Assembly (NCBI RefSeq): GCF_007859865.1
Contig: NZ_SJPI01000003.1
Span: 1-64,000, forward strand
Direction of reading: 5' to 3'
DNA from: Rubripirellula amarantea
GTDB taxonomy: Bacteria; Planctomycetota; Planctomycetia; Pirellulales; Pirellulaceae
DNA: 64,000 nucleotides
Shown: piece by piece, positions 9,447-22,100 of the stretch
Numbering within the stretch: the first letter of the stretch is position 1
Layout: the number at the start of each line of letters is the position of its first letter
Translations under genes and position numbers: made by a program
The notes under the pieces: generated by a model
What the model saw: only the letters and a program-made list of their open reading frames with translations
What the model was told of the DNA's origin: nothing
Database searches by the model: none

Positions 9447-10889
9447 ATGCTTGATCGTTCGTCCCTACTCGACCATGGCACACTGCCATTATCAACGGAA
9501 ACGCCAGTGGTGCTTTCCAGTGAGCCTTCGTTGGAGAGTACGCATGCGGTCCCAGAGCATCATACAAAGACTCTCGCCGCAGTTGTCGCTTTGTTGTCGA
9601 CCCTAGATCACTGTGACACCGCAGCGGAAGCATCCCAAAACGCCGTCGATCACATCCAAGACTATTTGTCCGCCAACCGAGTGATGTTGCTGTGGCGAAG
9701 TCGCAGCGGTGGTACCATCGCGAAGCTTGGCGATACTGAAAGAACGAGTGCCAAGGAGATCGAACCGTTTATCATCGCTGCGGGAGAAGAGATTGCTGCT
9801 CGCGATATGCAAACTCGGTTCCCACCTACCAATTCGATGGACCGACACGCCCTATTGGCGGTTGCACAGTTGGTACGAAATCTGCCCGCTAAGCATCTGA
9901 ACGCGATTCGATTGTCGGATCATCTCGATCGCGATCGAGGCACATTGATCGTGCTGGAATCCAGCGAGACTCAATGCGAGACCTTCCTTAATGTGGTTTC
10001 GCGACCGCTTGCGAGTGCAATTCATCGCATTGTTCGTTTGCAGCCTTCCGTCGTCGAACAAGGGGTCCGAAACATCCATGCGTTTACCAAGCAACGAAGT
10101 CGGATAGGCATGCTTGCCGTTGCGGTTCTGTTCAGTGCGTTAATGTTGATCCCGGCGACGTATCGCGTCGCGGCGACCGTTGAACTGCAACCGGTGGAAC
10201 GGCGATTCATTGCCGTCCCTGTGGATGGACCCTTGCTACGAGTGCATGTCCGTCCCGGTGATCTTGTGGAACCAAGAGGATTGCTGGCGGAAATCGATCC
10301 TCGCGAAATTGATTTTGAACTCGCTGGTAGCCAAGCCCAACTAAGTCGAGCTGAACAAGAACGCAAAGCAATGATTGCCGAGCACGACTTCGCAGGGAGT
10401 CAAATCGCGGTTCTTGAGCAGGAACGCCTGCGAAATCAGACCCAACTGCTGGAACATCAACGAGGCAATCTGGAAATCCGCAGCCCGATCAATGGCATCA
10501 TCATCAGCGGCGACCACACACGAAGCGAAGGCATGCCAATGACACGTGGTGAGACTCTATTCGAGATCGCACCACTTGGCGAAATGATGGCCGAGATCGC
10601 GATACCAGAATCAGAGATCGCTGAAGTCCAGTCTGGTATGGAGTGCACGTTTCATCTGCACGCCTATCCCAATCGCACACTTCGTGGAACGATCGAACGA
10701 ATCAACCCACGAGCTGAACTGCGAGATCACGAAAACGTCTTCATCGCCGAAGTACGCGTCAAGGATCCCGATGGTTTGTATCGTCCCGGTATGCGAGGAC
10801 AAGCGAAGATCGAAAGCAACTCTCACCCACTCGGATGGAACCTCTTCCACCGCGCATACTATTCACTTGCTCGCGTGATTGGTTGGTAG
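9447..10889 (+). CDS. GAF-like domain / transmembrane / HlyD adaptor fusion
   Basis: 480 residues. Residues about 40-205 look like a cytoplasmic GAF-type sensor fold (helix-strand pattern, VMLLWRSRSGG and RGTLIVLES strands); this assignment is moderate because the sequence is divergent. A single membrane segment follows at about 219-237 (GMLAVAVLFSALMLIPATY). The periplasmic part has a lipoyl half (VDGPLLRVHVRPGDLV, 259-274), a coiled coil (about 291-340), the second lipoyl half (LEIRSPINGIIISGDHTRSEG) and a beta-barrel ending in YRPGMRGQAKI. The arrangement suggests an inner-membrane adaptor whose activity or assembly could respond to a cytoplasmic signal (inference). It is followed after 2 bases by the M50-type gene, so the two are almost certainly co-translated. 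Confidence 0.85.
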   Translation: MLDRSSLLDHGTLPLSTETPVVLSSEPSLESTHAVPEHHTKTLAAVVALLSTLDHCDTAAEASQNAVDHIQDYLSANRVMLLWRSRSGGTIAKLGDTERTSAKEIEPFIIAAGEEIAARDMQTRFPPTNSMDRHALLAVAQLVRNLPAKHLNAIRLSDHLDRDRGTLIVLESSETQCETFLNVVSRPLASAIHRIVRLQPSVVEQGVRNIHAFTKQRSRIGMLAVAVLFSALMLIPATYRVAATVELQPVERRFIAVPVDGPLLRVHVRPGDLVEPRGLLAEIDPREIDFELAGSQAQLSRAEQERKAMIAEHDFAGSQIAVLEQERLRNQTQLLEHQRGNLEIRSPINGIIISGDHTRSEGMPMTRGETLFEIAPLGEMMAEIAIPESEIAEVQSGMECTFHLHAYPNRTLRGTIERINPRAELRDHENVFIAEVRVKDPDGLYRPGMRGQAKIESNSHPLGWNLFHRAYYSLARVIGW

Positions 10890-10891
10890 CA

Positions 10892-13060
10892 ATGGCTAGC
10901 CGCAATCCCAACACGATTGACCTGACCACTGAAAAGATCCGTCTGGCAGACGATTTGTGCTTTTGGCCGGTGCACCAGCGCAAGACGCTTGTTTATCGGA
11001 TCGAAATCCCTGCCCTGCATCGGTTCTTTCGCGTTGGATACGAAGAATACGTGTTCATGTCATTTCTGGATGGCAAAACGACTTTGCCTCAGGCATGCGG
11101 ATTAGCAGCCTCGAAATTGGGGCAAGACGCACCGTCGGCTGACGAAGCAATGACAATCGTTAACTGGCTACTCGCAAACGAATTGGCCTATCTGGCTAGT
11201 GATTCTCCACCTTCGAGAGAGCGTTTGCGTCAGTCAGGCCGTCCCAAGACTTGGCTCGCCAGGATGAGCAAGTTCAATCCCTTTTGGATCAAGATCCCGA
11301 TCTTTCGCAACGACCACTCGTTGTCGAAGTTCTCTGCATTCCTAAGCCCGCTATTCGCATTGAAGATCACGTTGTTGTGCTCTGCGTTTATCGCATACGC
11401 CTTGGGGATTCTGTGGGCCAATCGTAGCGAGCTAGCGGCCTCTGCAACGCAACTACTAGTTCCAGAGAATTGGTGGGGCATCTTATTCGCGTGGATCGTT
11501 TTAAAGACCATCCATGAACTCGCACATTCCGCCGCCTGCTATCGACTAGGCGGCAGCGTGCGAGAGGCCGGTGTGGTCATGGTGTTGCTTGCGCCGTTGG
11601 CCTATGTGGACGTCAGCAGTTGTTGGCGAATGAACTCGAAGTGGTCGCGAATATCCGTCGCTGCGGCGGGCATGTATGTCGAATTGCTTATCACCGCGGC
11701 AGCAACGTGCGTATGGTCGCATACTGATTCGCTGGTGCTAAAGACATCGATGTACCAAGTCATTGTGACCGCCGGAATCTCGACGTTAATCTTCAACGCC
11801 AATATCCTGATGCGATTTGACGGCTACTATATTCTTGCTGATGCGATCGACATTCCCAATCTCTATTCGGAAGCCACGAACGCGCTGAAAAACTTGCTTC
11901 ACCGATGTCTTACCGGACGCACGGATCGACAACATGACTTGGGGACTTGGCGCAAGTACTTCGTCCTCTGCTACGGGATCGCTGCTGCAGTATGGCGAGT
12001 CGCGGTTTGCGCTTCTCTCTTCATTGCTGCATCGACAATGTTCGAAGGCGCAGGCATTGCGCTCGCTTGCGTTGGGCTCACATTCTGGACTGCTCCCTTA
12101 CTGAATTCTCTTTATCAAGGTCTAGTCAGAGTTATTCGAGGTGGATGGTATTCTGCGATTCGCCCGCTTGTCGTCGGCTTCGCTTTGCTTGCCATCTTCA
12201 TCGCCACATTGGTGAAGCTACCCATACCAACGTCGATCGCGGTTCCCTCGGTGGTCCAGTACCTTCCGGAATCAACTGTTCGCAGTCGGGGAAGTGGCTT
12301 TGTCGAGAAGTTGCACGTTACGGATGGTCAATTTGTCAATCAAGGTGAGCAGCTACTCGTTCTTCGCAATCCCGAACTGCGGAATCGGCTGAAAGACTTG
12401 GAACTCAAGTCCCAACAGGTGGAAGTTCGACTGCGGCAAGCCACAGAAAAACACGATGCCGCTGAAGTTCAGTTATTACGAGAAACGTTAAAATCGTTCT
12501 CGCGGCAAATAGAGCCACTGCGAGATCAAGTCGCATCTCTCACGATTACCGCTCCGCACGCCGGTCGCGTGATTTCACGAGGTATTAATCACCGTCTTGG
12601 AAGCTTCATCCATGAGGGTGACGTTGTGCTACTAGTCGCGAATGAGACAGACAAGCAAGTAATTGCCGTAATCGCTCAAAGTGTTGTCGACCAAACTGGT
12701 TCATGGGTCGGAAAGTCAGTGATCATTCGCGGAACCGACCAAGTACAACGTAGCGGAAAGCTCTATCGAATTGATCCAAAAGCCACCGATCACTTGCCAT
12801 CGCCCGCTCTTGCATCAATCGAAGGAGGCCCGCTTCCGGTTCGAAAAGCAAGTGACCAAGACCAACAAAGCGGTGCGGATTCTATGCGATTGATCGAACC
12901 GGCATTCCGAGCACGCGTTCGACTCGATCCAGAAACCGCGAAACAGTTGCCAGATGGGTCTACCGCACAAGTACATCTTGGCTATCGGACCGACCCCATT
13001 GCTACGCGTTGGGTTCAACTGATCCGAGATCAATGGCACAAAGTTCAACTACGAAGGTAA
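10892..13060 (+). CDS. PqqD-like / site-2-protease (M50, YydH-like) / HlyD fusion membrane protein
   Basis: The ATG at 10892 lies 2 bases after the upstream stop; an earlier in-frame codon at 10835 would overlap it. The protein has 722 residues. About 40-105 resembles PqqD-type peptide-binding modules (FFRVGYEEYVFMSFLDG). A polytopic membrane core follows (segments near 152-174, 195-215, 225-245, 260-277, 288-305, 357-380, 385-410, 424-441). It carries the metalloprotease motif HELAH (208-212) and the second metal motif NANILMRFDG (302-311) followed by YYILADAIDIPNL, as in YydH-like putative peptide zinc metalloproteases. The C-terminal third is HlyD-like, with lipoyl halves (about 455-492 and 548-585) around a coiled coil. 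The catalytic residues appear intact. A role in processing or threading the exported substrate at the inner membrane is an inference. Confidence 0.88.
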   Translation: MASRNPNTIDLTTEKIRLADDLCFWPVHQRKTLVYRIEIPALHRFFRVGYEEYVFMSFLDGKTTLPQACGLAASKLGQDAPSADEAMTIVNWLLANELAYLASDSPPSRERLRQSGRPKTWLARMSKFNPFWIKIPIFRNDHSLSKFSAFLSPLFALKITLLCSAFIAYALGILWANRSELAASATQLLVPENWWGILFAWIVLKTIHELAHSAACYRLGGSVREAGVVMVLLAPLAYVDVSSCWRMNSKWSRISVAAAGMYVELLITAAATCVWSHTDSLVLKTSMYQVIVTAGISTLIFNANILMRFDGYYILADAIDIPNLYSEATNALKNLLHRCLTGRTDRQHDLGTWRKYFVLCYGIAAAVWRVAVCASLFIAASTMFEGAGIALACVGLTFWTAPLLNSLYQGLVRVIRGGWYSAIRPLVVGFALLAIFIATLVKLPIPTSIAVPSVVQYLPESTVRSRGSGFVEKLHVTDGQFVNQGEQLLVLRNPELRNRLKDLELKSQQVEVRLRQATEKHDAAEVQLLRETLKSFSRQIEPLRDQVASLTITAPHAGRVISRGINHRLGSFIHEGDVVLLVANETDKQVIAVIAQSVVDQTGSWVGKSVIIRGTDQVQRSGKLYRIDPKATDHLPSPALASIEGGPLPVRKASDQDQQSGADSMRLIEPAFRARVRLDPETAKQLPDGSTAQVHLGYRTDPIATRWVQLIRDQWHKVQLRR

Positions 13061-13073
13061 GCTCGCACATCGT

Positions 13074-13106
13074 GCTTCAGGCTTCTGCATAACAAAAGCC
13101 TGAAGC
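13074..13106. terminator. Bidirectional hairpin between convergent genes
   Basis: GCTTCAGGCTT (13074-13084) and AAGCCTGAAGC (13096-13106) form a perfect 11-bp stem with an 11-base loop. It lies 13 bases after the operon stop (13060) and 71 bases beyond the stop of the convergent giant gene (13178). There is no U-tract on either strand, so it may act as an mRNA 3'-end stabiliser or a weak terminator. Immediately to its right is a short imperfect 16-base tandem repeat (13114-13145). Confidence 0.55.
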
Positions 13107-13177
13107 GATTGAACAGCGACAACGCAACACAGCGACAGCGCAACACAGCGATACTGCAGCATCGAAACGAAGGCGAA

Positions 13178-16100
13178 CTAGACCAAGTTGGCGATCACAT
13201 CGTCGATGGTGGCAAACGTATCATCGTCGTCATCTGACTTCGAATCCGAAGCAATCAGAGCGATGATATCGTCCACTCCCGCCGTTGCTGGCGATGCATC
13301 CACAAGCTTGCTCTCTAACTCATCGGCCACTTGCGACAATGCATCAACCTCTTCCGTCGAGATCGACAATTGCTGAGCATCCAACGTTGTCAAAGGTGCA
13401 AAGACCTGCTCGCGTTCGATTCCAGATCCGTTGTTGATGCGGCTAAGCTCGTTGACGACTCGCAGCGCGTCCAAGGCGGTAATCGTTTGGTCGCCGCTGG
13501 TGTCAAAGAAGTTAGGACCGCGATCCGTCGAAAGGACAGGAATTTCTTGTCCGTCGCTACGTGAAATTCGGTTGACGATCAACAAAGCGTCAATCGCGGT
13601 AACGAATCCGTCGTCGTTAACGTCACTGAAGCGATCTGGGTTCTGCAATCGACTTGCAACCACCTGGACGGTGACCGTCGCAATATTACTGAGGCGACCG
13701 TCTTGATCCGCGATTCGATATCCAAAGGTATCAATCCCGACGAATCCAGGTGATGGCAGGTACTGTACCGTTCCATCAGCTTGCGGAACCGCCGTGCCAC
13801 GCAGTGGGGTTTGCACGACCGTGATCGAAGCAAGATTGAGATCCCCGTCTGGGTCGTAGTCATTTTCGGAAACGTCGATGATCAACGATTCGTCTAAGAA
13901 CGTTCCGCGACGATCATCCAACGCAATCGGGCTAGCGTTTGCAGCGATGGAGACGAGTTGCTCTTCGCTACGCAATCCCAAGTTGTCGGCGACGGTGTAA
14001 CGGAATACGTCCTCTTCGGTGAAACTTCCAAACGGCGTGTAGATCATCGACCCGTCGGCTTGAACAGCCAGAGACCCGAAGGCAGGCTGCAACGTAATTT
14101 GGATCGATCCAGCATCAATGGTGCCGTCAACGTCCGTGTCATTGTCGAGAGGACGAATGATTGTAGGACCATCCGGATTGAGCGTTGGGGTGTCGAGTCC
14201 CAAACGTGGTGCGTCGTTGATTCCCGCGATATCAATCCCAACGGTAACCAAGTTGCTTCTCAAGCCGGCGGCATCAATCAGCGAATACGAGAACGTATCG
14301 ACAATGGTTTCGCCCGGAGCCAAAGCCTGCAGAATTGCTGCGTTGGTCGGATCATAAGTAATGGCACCGGTCGCACTATCGTATCGCACTTCGGCGCCAC
14401 TTACGGACGTCGAGAATACCGGCAACACGACACGAACCACTTCGGATGCATTGCTCGTCAAGTCCGGATCGACGTCATTGCTCAACAAATCTGCCGAAGA
14501 CAATTGCAGAACACTGTCTTCATCAGAGCTGAACGAATCCGAGTTCGCTCGAGGCGAATCATTCACTTCTGAAATTTCGATCGAGAATGTCACTGCGTCG
14601 GCGACTTCTCCGGCACTATCGCGAGCGATAACGCGGACTGGCACAGGGCCGTTGACGTTATCAGTGTTACGATTTGGTGCAGGGGTAAATCGCAATACAC
14701 CGTCAGCATTGATCGTCGGCGGTTCGGTAAACAAGACTGCGTATTCCGCTGGCAATGGCTCGATGTCGAAGGACACCGTTTGCGACTGCTCATCCGCGGG
14801 ACCAGGACTGAACGGATCAACCTGAAGAATGGAGAATGGTCCGTTATCTTCAGTCAGCGAAATCGTCGAGTTCAAGATCGTCAATGTCGGTGGGTCATTC
14901 ACCGGAGCGACATTGATCGTGAAGGTTCGCACTGGCGAGCTAACAAAACGATCACCAATTCCAGCATCGCGTGGACCGGTATCCTCAAGGACGACGGTGT
15001 AAACAGCAGTGCCGTTGGCATCTTGAGCAGTCTGATACTCAAGGCTCCAGACTCCCGTATCAGGATCTCGTACGGCCCTTGGTGCGGTCACGAACAAGTC
15101 TTCGTTGTCGGTCGTGTTGGTGAACTTGAACTCCAACCCTTGAGCCGGGGTGGCGCGGAAACCGTCAATTTCGTCGACGGCGGTCGTTGGACCTGCTTGG
15201 ACGTTAGTGACCCAGTTTTGAACGACAACCAGTCCATCATCTTCAGCACTATCAACGGTCGCAGCGCCGCTGAAGATAGGTGCATCATTTACCGGCAAGA
15301 CCTCAAAGGTCACCGTGTTGGATGAAATCCGTGGGTCATCAACAACTTGCCCACCCACTTCAACGGTTTGCCCATTGTCGATAACGGTGTAGATAAACGA
15401 ATCGGTACCGACAAAGTTAGGACGTGGACGATAGATGAACTTCGGCGAAGCCCCCGAATTGTCAAATACAACGGTGCCGCCTTCAGCACTTGAGCTTGGC
15501 AAAGGACTTCCCAATGACACCGTCTGGTTTCCGCCAGGCGTAACATTGGCGGCCTCATCGGTTCGGCCAACGCCTGGACCAGGCAAGAACACATCAAGCA
15601 ATCCTCGACCGGTGCTATCACCTCGGACAAGAACTTCGCCAACGCCATCTTCCAAGATTTCAAACGACAACGGATCTGCGTTCGGATCTACCATCGGAGG
15701 ATCGTTGACCGGATTGACGGTGATCGTCAACGTGATCGGAATCGACGAGACCAAGTCGCCTCGATTCGGATCGTCAATTTGAGAGTTATCTCGCTCGCGG
15801 TCCGTCAGCACCACATCAAAGAGATAGGTGCCAAAGACATTTGCTGACGGTTGGAAACTCAACAATCCGTTCTGTTCGTTGATTGTTGGATAGACCGAGA
15901 AGAAGTCACCCGCTTCTGCCAATGGGAAGTCCAACGGAGTAACCGTGAACTCGACCAATTGGCCACTGATGGCATCTACTTCATCAAAAGCTGTGTTCGC
16001 AGGTCCGGCGCTGATGTTGGTCGCGAAACCTTCGAATTGTATCAGTGAAGTGTCTTCTTGGACTTCAATCGACTGTTCCGGCGCTACGAACTCAGGTCGG

Positions 16101-19100
16101 TCGTTGACCGGATTGAGGATCAACTGAACACGGTTTTGAGATGTCAGACGATCAGGCACCAAAGCGCCCGACGTCAAGTCAAACGTTTCGTTGCCAGGAC
16201 TGTCATCACGCACGGTGTACATGAAGGAGTCAACACCTGCGAAACTGAAGTTCAGGTCCGTTGGTGGCCGGTAGTTCAGACCAACCAGCACTCCGCCTTC
16301 AAACACCGGAGTCAACATTCCACCCAAGGTGGTCAGTCGCGAGGTCGACCCGTTTCCTGCATCGTTGCCAGCCTGTAGGAACTCAAGCGTTTGGGCTCCA
16401 CCTTCAGCATTTACATCAGCCTCATTAGCAGGCCCCACGTTGAACACGTCTAGCAGACCAATGCGATTGTAGCCGGTGTTGTTTCCAGCACGCAGCGGAA
16501 TGAAGTAGTCCGTGCTCGTATCGCCTTGCGCACCCGTGTTGTCTTCCTTCAACGTGTACGTGATGGTTGCGTCATCAATCTGCGAATCGTTGTTGCTGTC
16601 GATCGCAGCCACTGCGTACGCATCATCGGCATTAAGAGCATCCGATCGTGGATGACCAATGTCGCTTGCGAATCGCGGGGCATCGTTTACCGGACGCACA
16701 TTGATCACGAACGTTCTATCCGTTGAACGATTGGTACTTCCGGTAACGCTATCGGTGGCGGTAACCACCAATGTCGCCGATCCAATTCGATCCGCGGCGG
16801 GGTAAACCGTCAGCGTTCCATCGTCTGACAACGTTGGCAATTGAGTGAATAGACCGCTTGATGTCACATTCAAGTTCTTGGCTGGATCGAACGAGAAAGT
16901 CACCGTCTGATCACGAGATTCGTCCAAGGCAGTGGTGGGACCACCAAGAATGTTGATCGCAAAATTGCTGATCTGCACGCCATTGTCGTCCTCAAGGACA
17001 TTCAAATTAGCCAGCCCGTTGACGACGGGCGCATTCGCCGTGAAGTCAAACGTCGGAGCGTCATTCGCAGGCGTTATCGTGAATGAAACGGTAGCTCCGT
17101 TTCCGTCACCCGTGTGCGAAACTGCGTTCGGCGTTCCGTCATCAGCTACCGTGTACAAGAAGCTTTCGGTAGCCAATACAGGCGACGGGAATGAGTCGTT
17201 GTAATCCGCCGGTGGTACGTAACGTCCGGTCGTGAACACACCGTCAACGAAGTTGAAATCGAAGTATCCACCCAAAGCAAGATCGAATGTTGGATTAAGA
17301 ATCAAACCAGCGTTGCTTTGCAAACGCAAGGTTTCGGTTCCCACGCCGGTCGGCAAATCATCTTCGCTAACACGTCCTGCGTCCGTTTCAAAACTGAATA
17401 CTCGCAGAACTTGATTCGATTCGTCGAACGGTGCCTGTAACGATGGAGGGAAGTCTCCCGCAGCGTTCGGCGTTTCATCCGTTCCGTTACCGAATATCAG
17501 TCGGCTACTGGTGAATGTGTACCCGGCGCCCGGTCCAGCGTTGTTTGATTCCGCTTCCGTGATCGCACGATCATTTGCCGTAGGCGGATCGTTGACTCCG
17601 GCAATGTTCACGGTGACCGTACCGTTGTTCGTCGTCAATGGCGACGTAACGCGAGTCAAGTCCAAGCCTTCGTTGATACCTTGATCACGAGCGGCGTAAG
17701 TGAACAACACTTCGCCAAAGACGTTCGCTGCTGGCGTAAAGACGACGTTGCCGCCGACAAGTGCCACCGAGCCTTGAGCATTATCGACCATGGTGACGGA
17801 CACCAGTGACAAAGCACCATCGTTGGTCGTTCCCGGAACGTTTTCATCCGCCGCCGTGTCTCGAGCTAGCGAGTCATTGGCGAGCAACGTCGCAGGTGTG
17901 ATCGTCAGTGGCGTGTCTTCGATGCCGTCCACGGTGTCAGGACGCAACACAGGTGCGTCGTTCTGTGGAGTCACGTCCAACGTGATCACCGCAGCCGCAC
18001 TCAAGTTTGGTGAAGTGGTATCGAAGGTAACTTCCTGATCCACCAATTGAATGCTAACCCGGTTATCGACGACTTGGAACGAAAACTCATCGGTCTTGTC
18101 CGGTGTCGATGGCGGTGGGTTATCTCGGTTGAGATCAAGTCCCGAAAGATATCGAACTTCAATCAACTCGTCGTAGGAATCGAATACAGGAATAATCGAA
18201 CCACGGTCGGTATCATGCGACTTACCGGCAGTAATCGACGCTGGTTTCAGTTCCACCGTGTAACGGGTTCCGCCTTGCGGTAGCGTTCCGTTGGCAGCCA
18301 ATTCAGCGATCACTTCCACGCCTGCGTTTCGCAGCGTAGTCTTGATTGCCTCGGCCAAATTGATAGTGGCCGATTGGCGAATCGCATCTGGCTCAGGCTG
18401 ACCTGAACCACCACCTGCGAACGGCAACATGACAACGGGGATATTGCCTGCACCCGCCGTTGCACCGGGCGTCACAAATTCGAACACGAAGCTGGACGCA
18501 CCGACAATAAGAGTGACCCGATCACCAGCTGCAGCGTCAACAACAGCCGCCTTTGGTACCGGCGTTTGAGTGAGCGTAATGCCTGCGTTTGGCGATGTGT
18601 TGCCCGTGACCACGATGAAATCGTTGTTGTCGGTATCGAGCCTGCTATCGGTAACGTTGACATCGGTCGCGGTGTAACGCAATTGAACCGTATCGTTTAC
18701 CGCAGTTGCGGTAAGGCTTGCGGTGGACCCGGCGAATTCGCCTGTGATCACTGACCTCAATCGGTCAGCAATTGTCTGAGGAGTATCACCGTCAACCAAA
18801 CTGATCGGGGTAGTTCCTGCACCAGCGACTTGCCCCACAGCGACCAACTCGAATGTTCGAGTTTGGCCTCGATGGGCGATCGTAATCACGTCACCGGCGG
18901 TAGCACTGGTGACTTGAATGTTGAGACCAGTACCGGTCTCAGAGACGACCAAGTTGCCTCCATCATCGGCTGCGTTCGCTGCCGTGATAGTGCCAGCGGA
19001 ACCCGCGACTGCACCAACGGCAAGCGTGGTGTTCTGATTCGTCTCGTTGATCAAGTCTTGGATCAATTGATCCAAAGCAGCATCACCCGTCGTCGGATAT

Positions 19101-22100
19101 CCGTTGACATAATCAGGGGTTAGGTTCGCCGAAGCGCCGACGAGAAGCTCAGCAGCAGCGAAAATTCGCGGCAAGTCTTCTTGCGCCGTTTTGGTAGTAC
19201 TAACGCCCGTTGGGACGTCGTTCTCAGGTGTCACAGTAATCGTGACGGTAGCGAATCGGTCCGCAGGAATGTTGGCGGCGGATTCGTTCTCACGTGTACT
19301 GACACGATAGGTGAACGTGTCCGTTCCAAAGAATCCACCCTGAGGTTCATAGACAAAGTGCCCCGTCGCCGGGTCAAGTGTGACTGTACCGTTAGCAGGT
19401 TCTTCGCCAAGCAAGAATGTCGCGGTCAAGAAGCCAATACGATTGTCTTGATCGAGGAACTGTCCGCTGTTGGGATTGGGATCATTGCTTGCGACCGTTG
19501 GAAGTCCATCGGCCAAAGTATCCAGCGTACCGCGTTCAGTCACGGTATAGCCGGCATCATCCACTGGGTCAGGCAAGCCGATCGGAATGATCTCGACTTG
19601 ATAATCCTCAACCTCACCACCCACGGCGACGCCGTTGGCGGTCAATCCACCCGATTCACTGATTCGGACACGCATCCAGGTCAAACCTGGTTTCGCATCA
19701 GCGGGAACCGGAACATTGATCGTCACGAACTCACCCGTTTCCGCATTGCCCGTCACAGGCAAGTCGGTCAATTGTGGCGGATGCTCCTTGTCGGTTTCAT
19801 CAAAGACGCCGTCTCCGTTGAAGTCGATCCAAACCTGTAGCAAGCCACTACCGGCAACGCTGATATCGAGACTGGTGCCAGCGCGGTCGAGCGGGTTCAA
19901 GAATCCAATCACGTCGTCGATCGTAGCCGTTGCCGGGTCCGTACCGCCTCGCAAGAAGACCTTGTAAGTCGTGTTGTCGGTCGCATCGAAGATGTCGCCG
20001 ATAGCGACCCCATCTTCATCGTCAATCGAAGTGATTGACAAGAGATTCGAATCCGCAGCCTCCGCAGGCGTTTGGCTTTCGAGTCCTTGACGGATTTCCA
20101 GCCCATCTCCGCTTTGCGGTATCGCTGCGGAAACTGCATTGGTCAACTGTTGCGTAATTCTCGCAATGTTGATCGCGTCATCTTCAGCTTGGCTCAAGTT
20201 CGGATCGTCAACAATTGAGAACACAACAGGAATGTTTCCATCGGCTGGGTTCGAGTTGAGATCAACCAGCTCGAACGTCCGCGATTGTCCACCAACCACA
20301 ATGTCGATGGTTTCGCCACCTTGAGGAACATTCACGATCGTGATCTGGACAGTTGTTCCAGAATTGATCGTGTCGATCTCAAATACGCCGATTGCTGGGT
20401 CAGCAGAACTCACCAAATCAGGGCTTGTCGCGGAAACGACGAGCAACGAATCGTCCTGGTTGGTGGGCTGACCATCAGTCTCGCTATCGATGGCGGCACC
20501 GAGACGTGGTAGCGAGTTTTCGCTGATCGTGTGTCGGGCACCGTTGTTTGCGAGCAACGTGGCATAGCCAGCTGGAGCATCACCAAAGTCAAAGATGACG
20601 TCTGGCATGATGATCGAGAAGCGAGTTTCGTTATTGGGCCGCGTTTCGCGAACTGGATTGCCAGCCAAGTCAGTGATCGCCGGTGCGATGGTTCCGATGT
20701 CAGCCAAAGGACCACCAGCGACTGAACCTTGGAAGCTATCAACGTTTGAAATCAAAATCGTTCCACCACCCGGTGCAAACGTCTCGACGTTCAACAATCC
20801 ATCGTTAACCGCACTTTGAATCGCGCCAACCAAGGACGCCGCAGTAGATGTTGCAGGGCTGGTAGCCAAGAAACTCACAGGGATCGCTCCGCCGTTGACT
20901 CCCGATACGATCAAACCTGCTGATCCAGGAGTAACGACAGTGGTCAAGTCTGCTCGCTCATTGAGCGTGACAGTGTCACCGACAGCGACCGGAGCCAAAT
21001 CTCCCGAGAACGCACTTGCAATCACCGCCGCAGTCTTCGTCGCGATACCGGTCGTCAAATCAGTTGCACTAAGCAAAATCAATCGCTCAGGAGCGGTCAG
21101 CAACGAATTGGTCGTGTAGCGGAATGGGATAGTGACGCCGTTGGAAGTGATCGAGAACGTTTCATCGTTCAATGATGCACCGGTTTCACCCGCTGGAATT
21201 TGTAGCGTCAGCGAACCGGTAACCCCCGGCGATCCAGAAAGCACCAACAAACTCTGCGAAACATCAATCGTGTCACCAAGTTCGCCGCCGAGAACCACTA
21301 CACCTGCATCCGTAGCCGCTGCTCCACCAAGGCCGATGCCTGCAACACTCACTGCAGCGTCGATCTTAGCGGCGATCTCTGCCGGCGTGTCTTGTCGCGT
21401 GAATGCAATCTCGACATTGTTGGAATCTCGCAAGCCATTTTGCGAGTTGAACTCGAACGTTACCGCTGTACCACCAGCAGGCGTGTAAGTGAAGGTTTGC
21501 TCATCGGCAATTCCACCTGCGTCACCCGAAACGGTGAGACCAGCGATCTCGTTCGGTGCATTCATACCAGCGAGCGTGCCTAGCTGGATTTGCTCACGAC
21601 CAACGGCCGTCGGGACAATGTTTAAGAAGTCGACAATGTTCGTCGATGGATTGCCTGGGACTGTGCCCATCAAGGCTGCCAATATCGCATTGCGAACCTC
21701 ACCCGTCGTCGTCGCATTCGATAGATTTATTTCAACGTTAGCAGCCGCCGTGTCATCGACCGTGTTCTTGTTGATCTCGAACGAAACCGAGCGACCTAAT
21801 TGTCCCCCAATCGTTATCACGTCACGATCGTTAAAGCCGTTGTTGGCGTTGGTGATCGTAAGCAAAGTCGTTTGTGGAACCTGAATCGAGTATCCACTTT
21901 CGTACTCAAACGTTACCTGATTCTGATCCGAATCCGTAATTGAAATCTGATCACCGTCATTGATATTCGCGCCAATCGGTGACTCGTACGCAACACGAGA
22001 TTGATTGTTGAGGGTAATTTCGTAAACGGCATCGGGCAGCCACAAGCCAGCCAATGGAGTCAAGCGAATCGTACGGCTGTTGTCGCTATAACCAAACACG

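Noticed and set aside
13114-13145. Two imperfect copies of a 16-base repeat (CAGCGACAACGCAACA type)
   Set aside because: Only two short copies next to the hairpin; too little for a repeat element or binding site claim.
13958-14572. 204-residue plus-strand ORF
   Set aside because: Antisense shadow of the cadherin-like repeats; composition and lack of motifs argue against coding.
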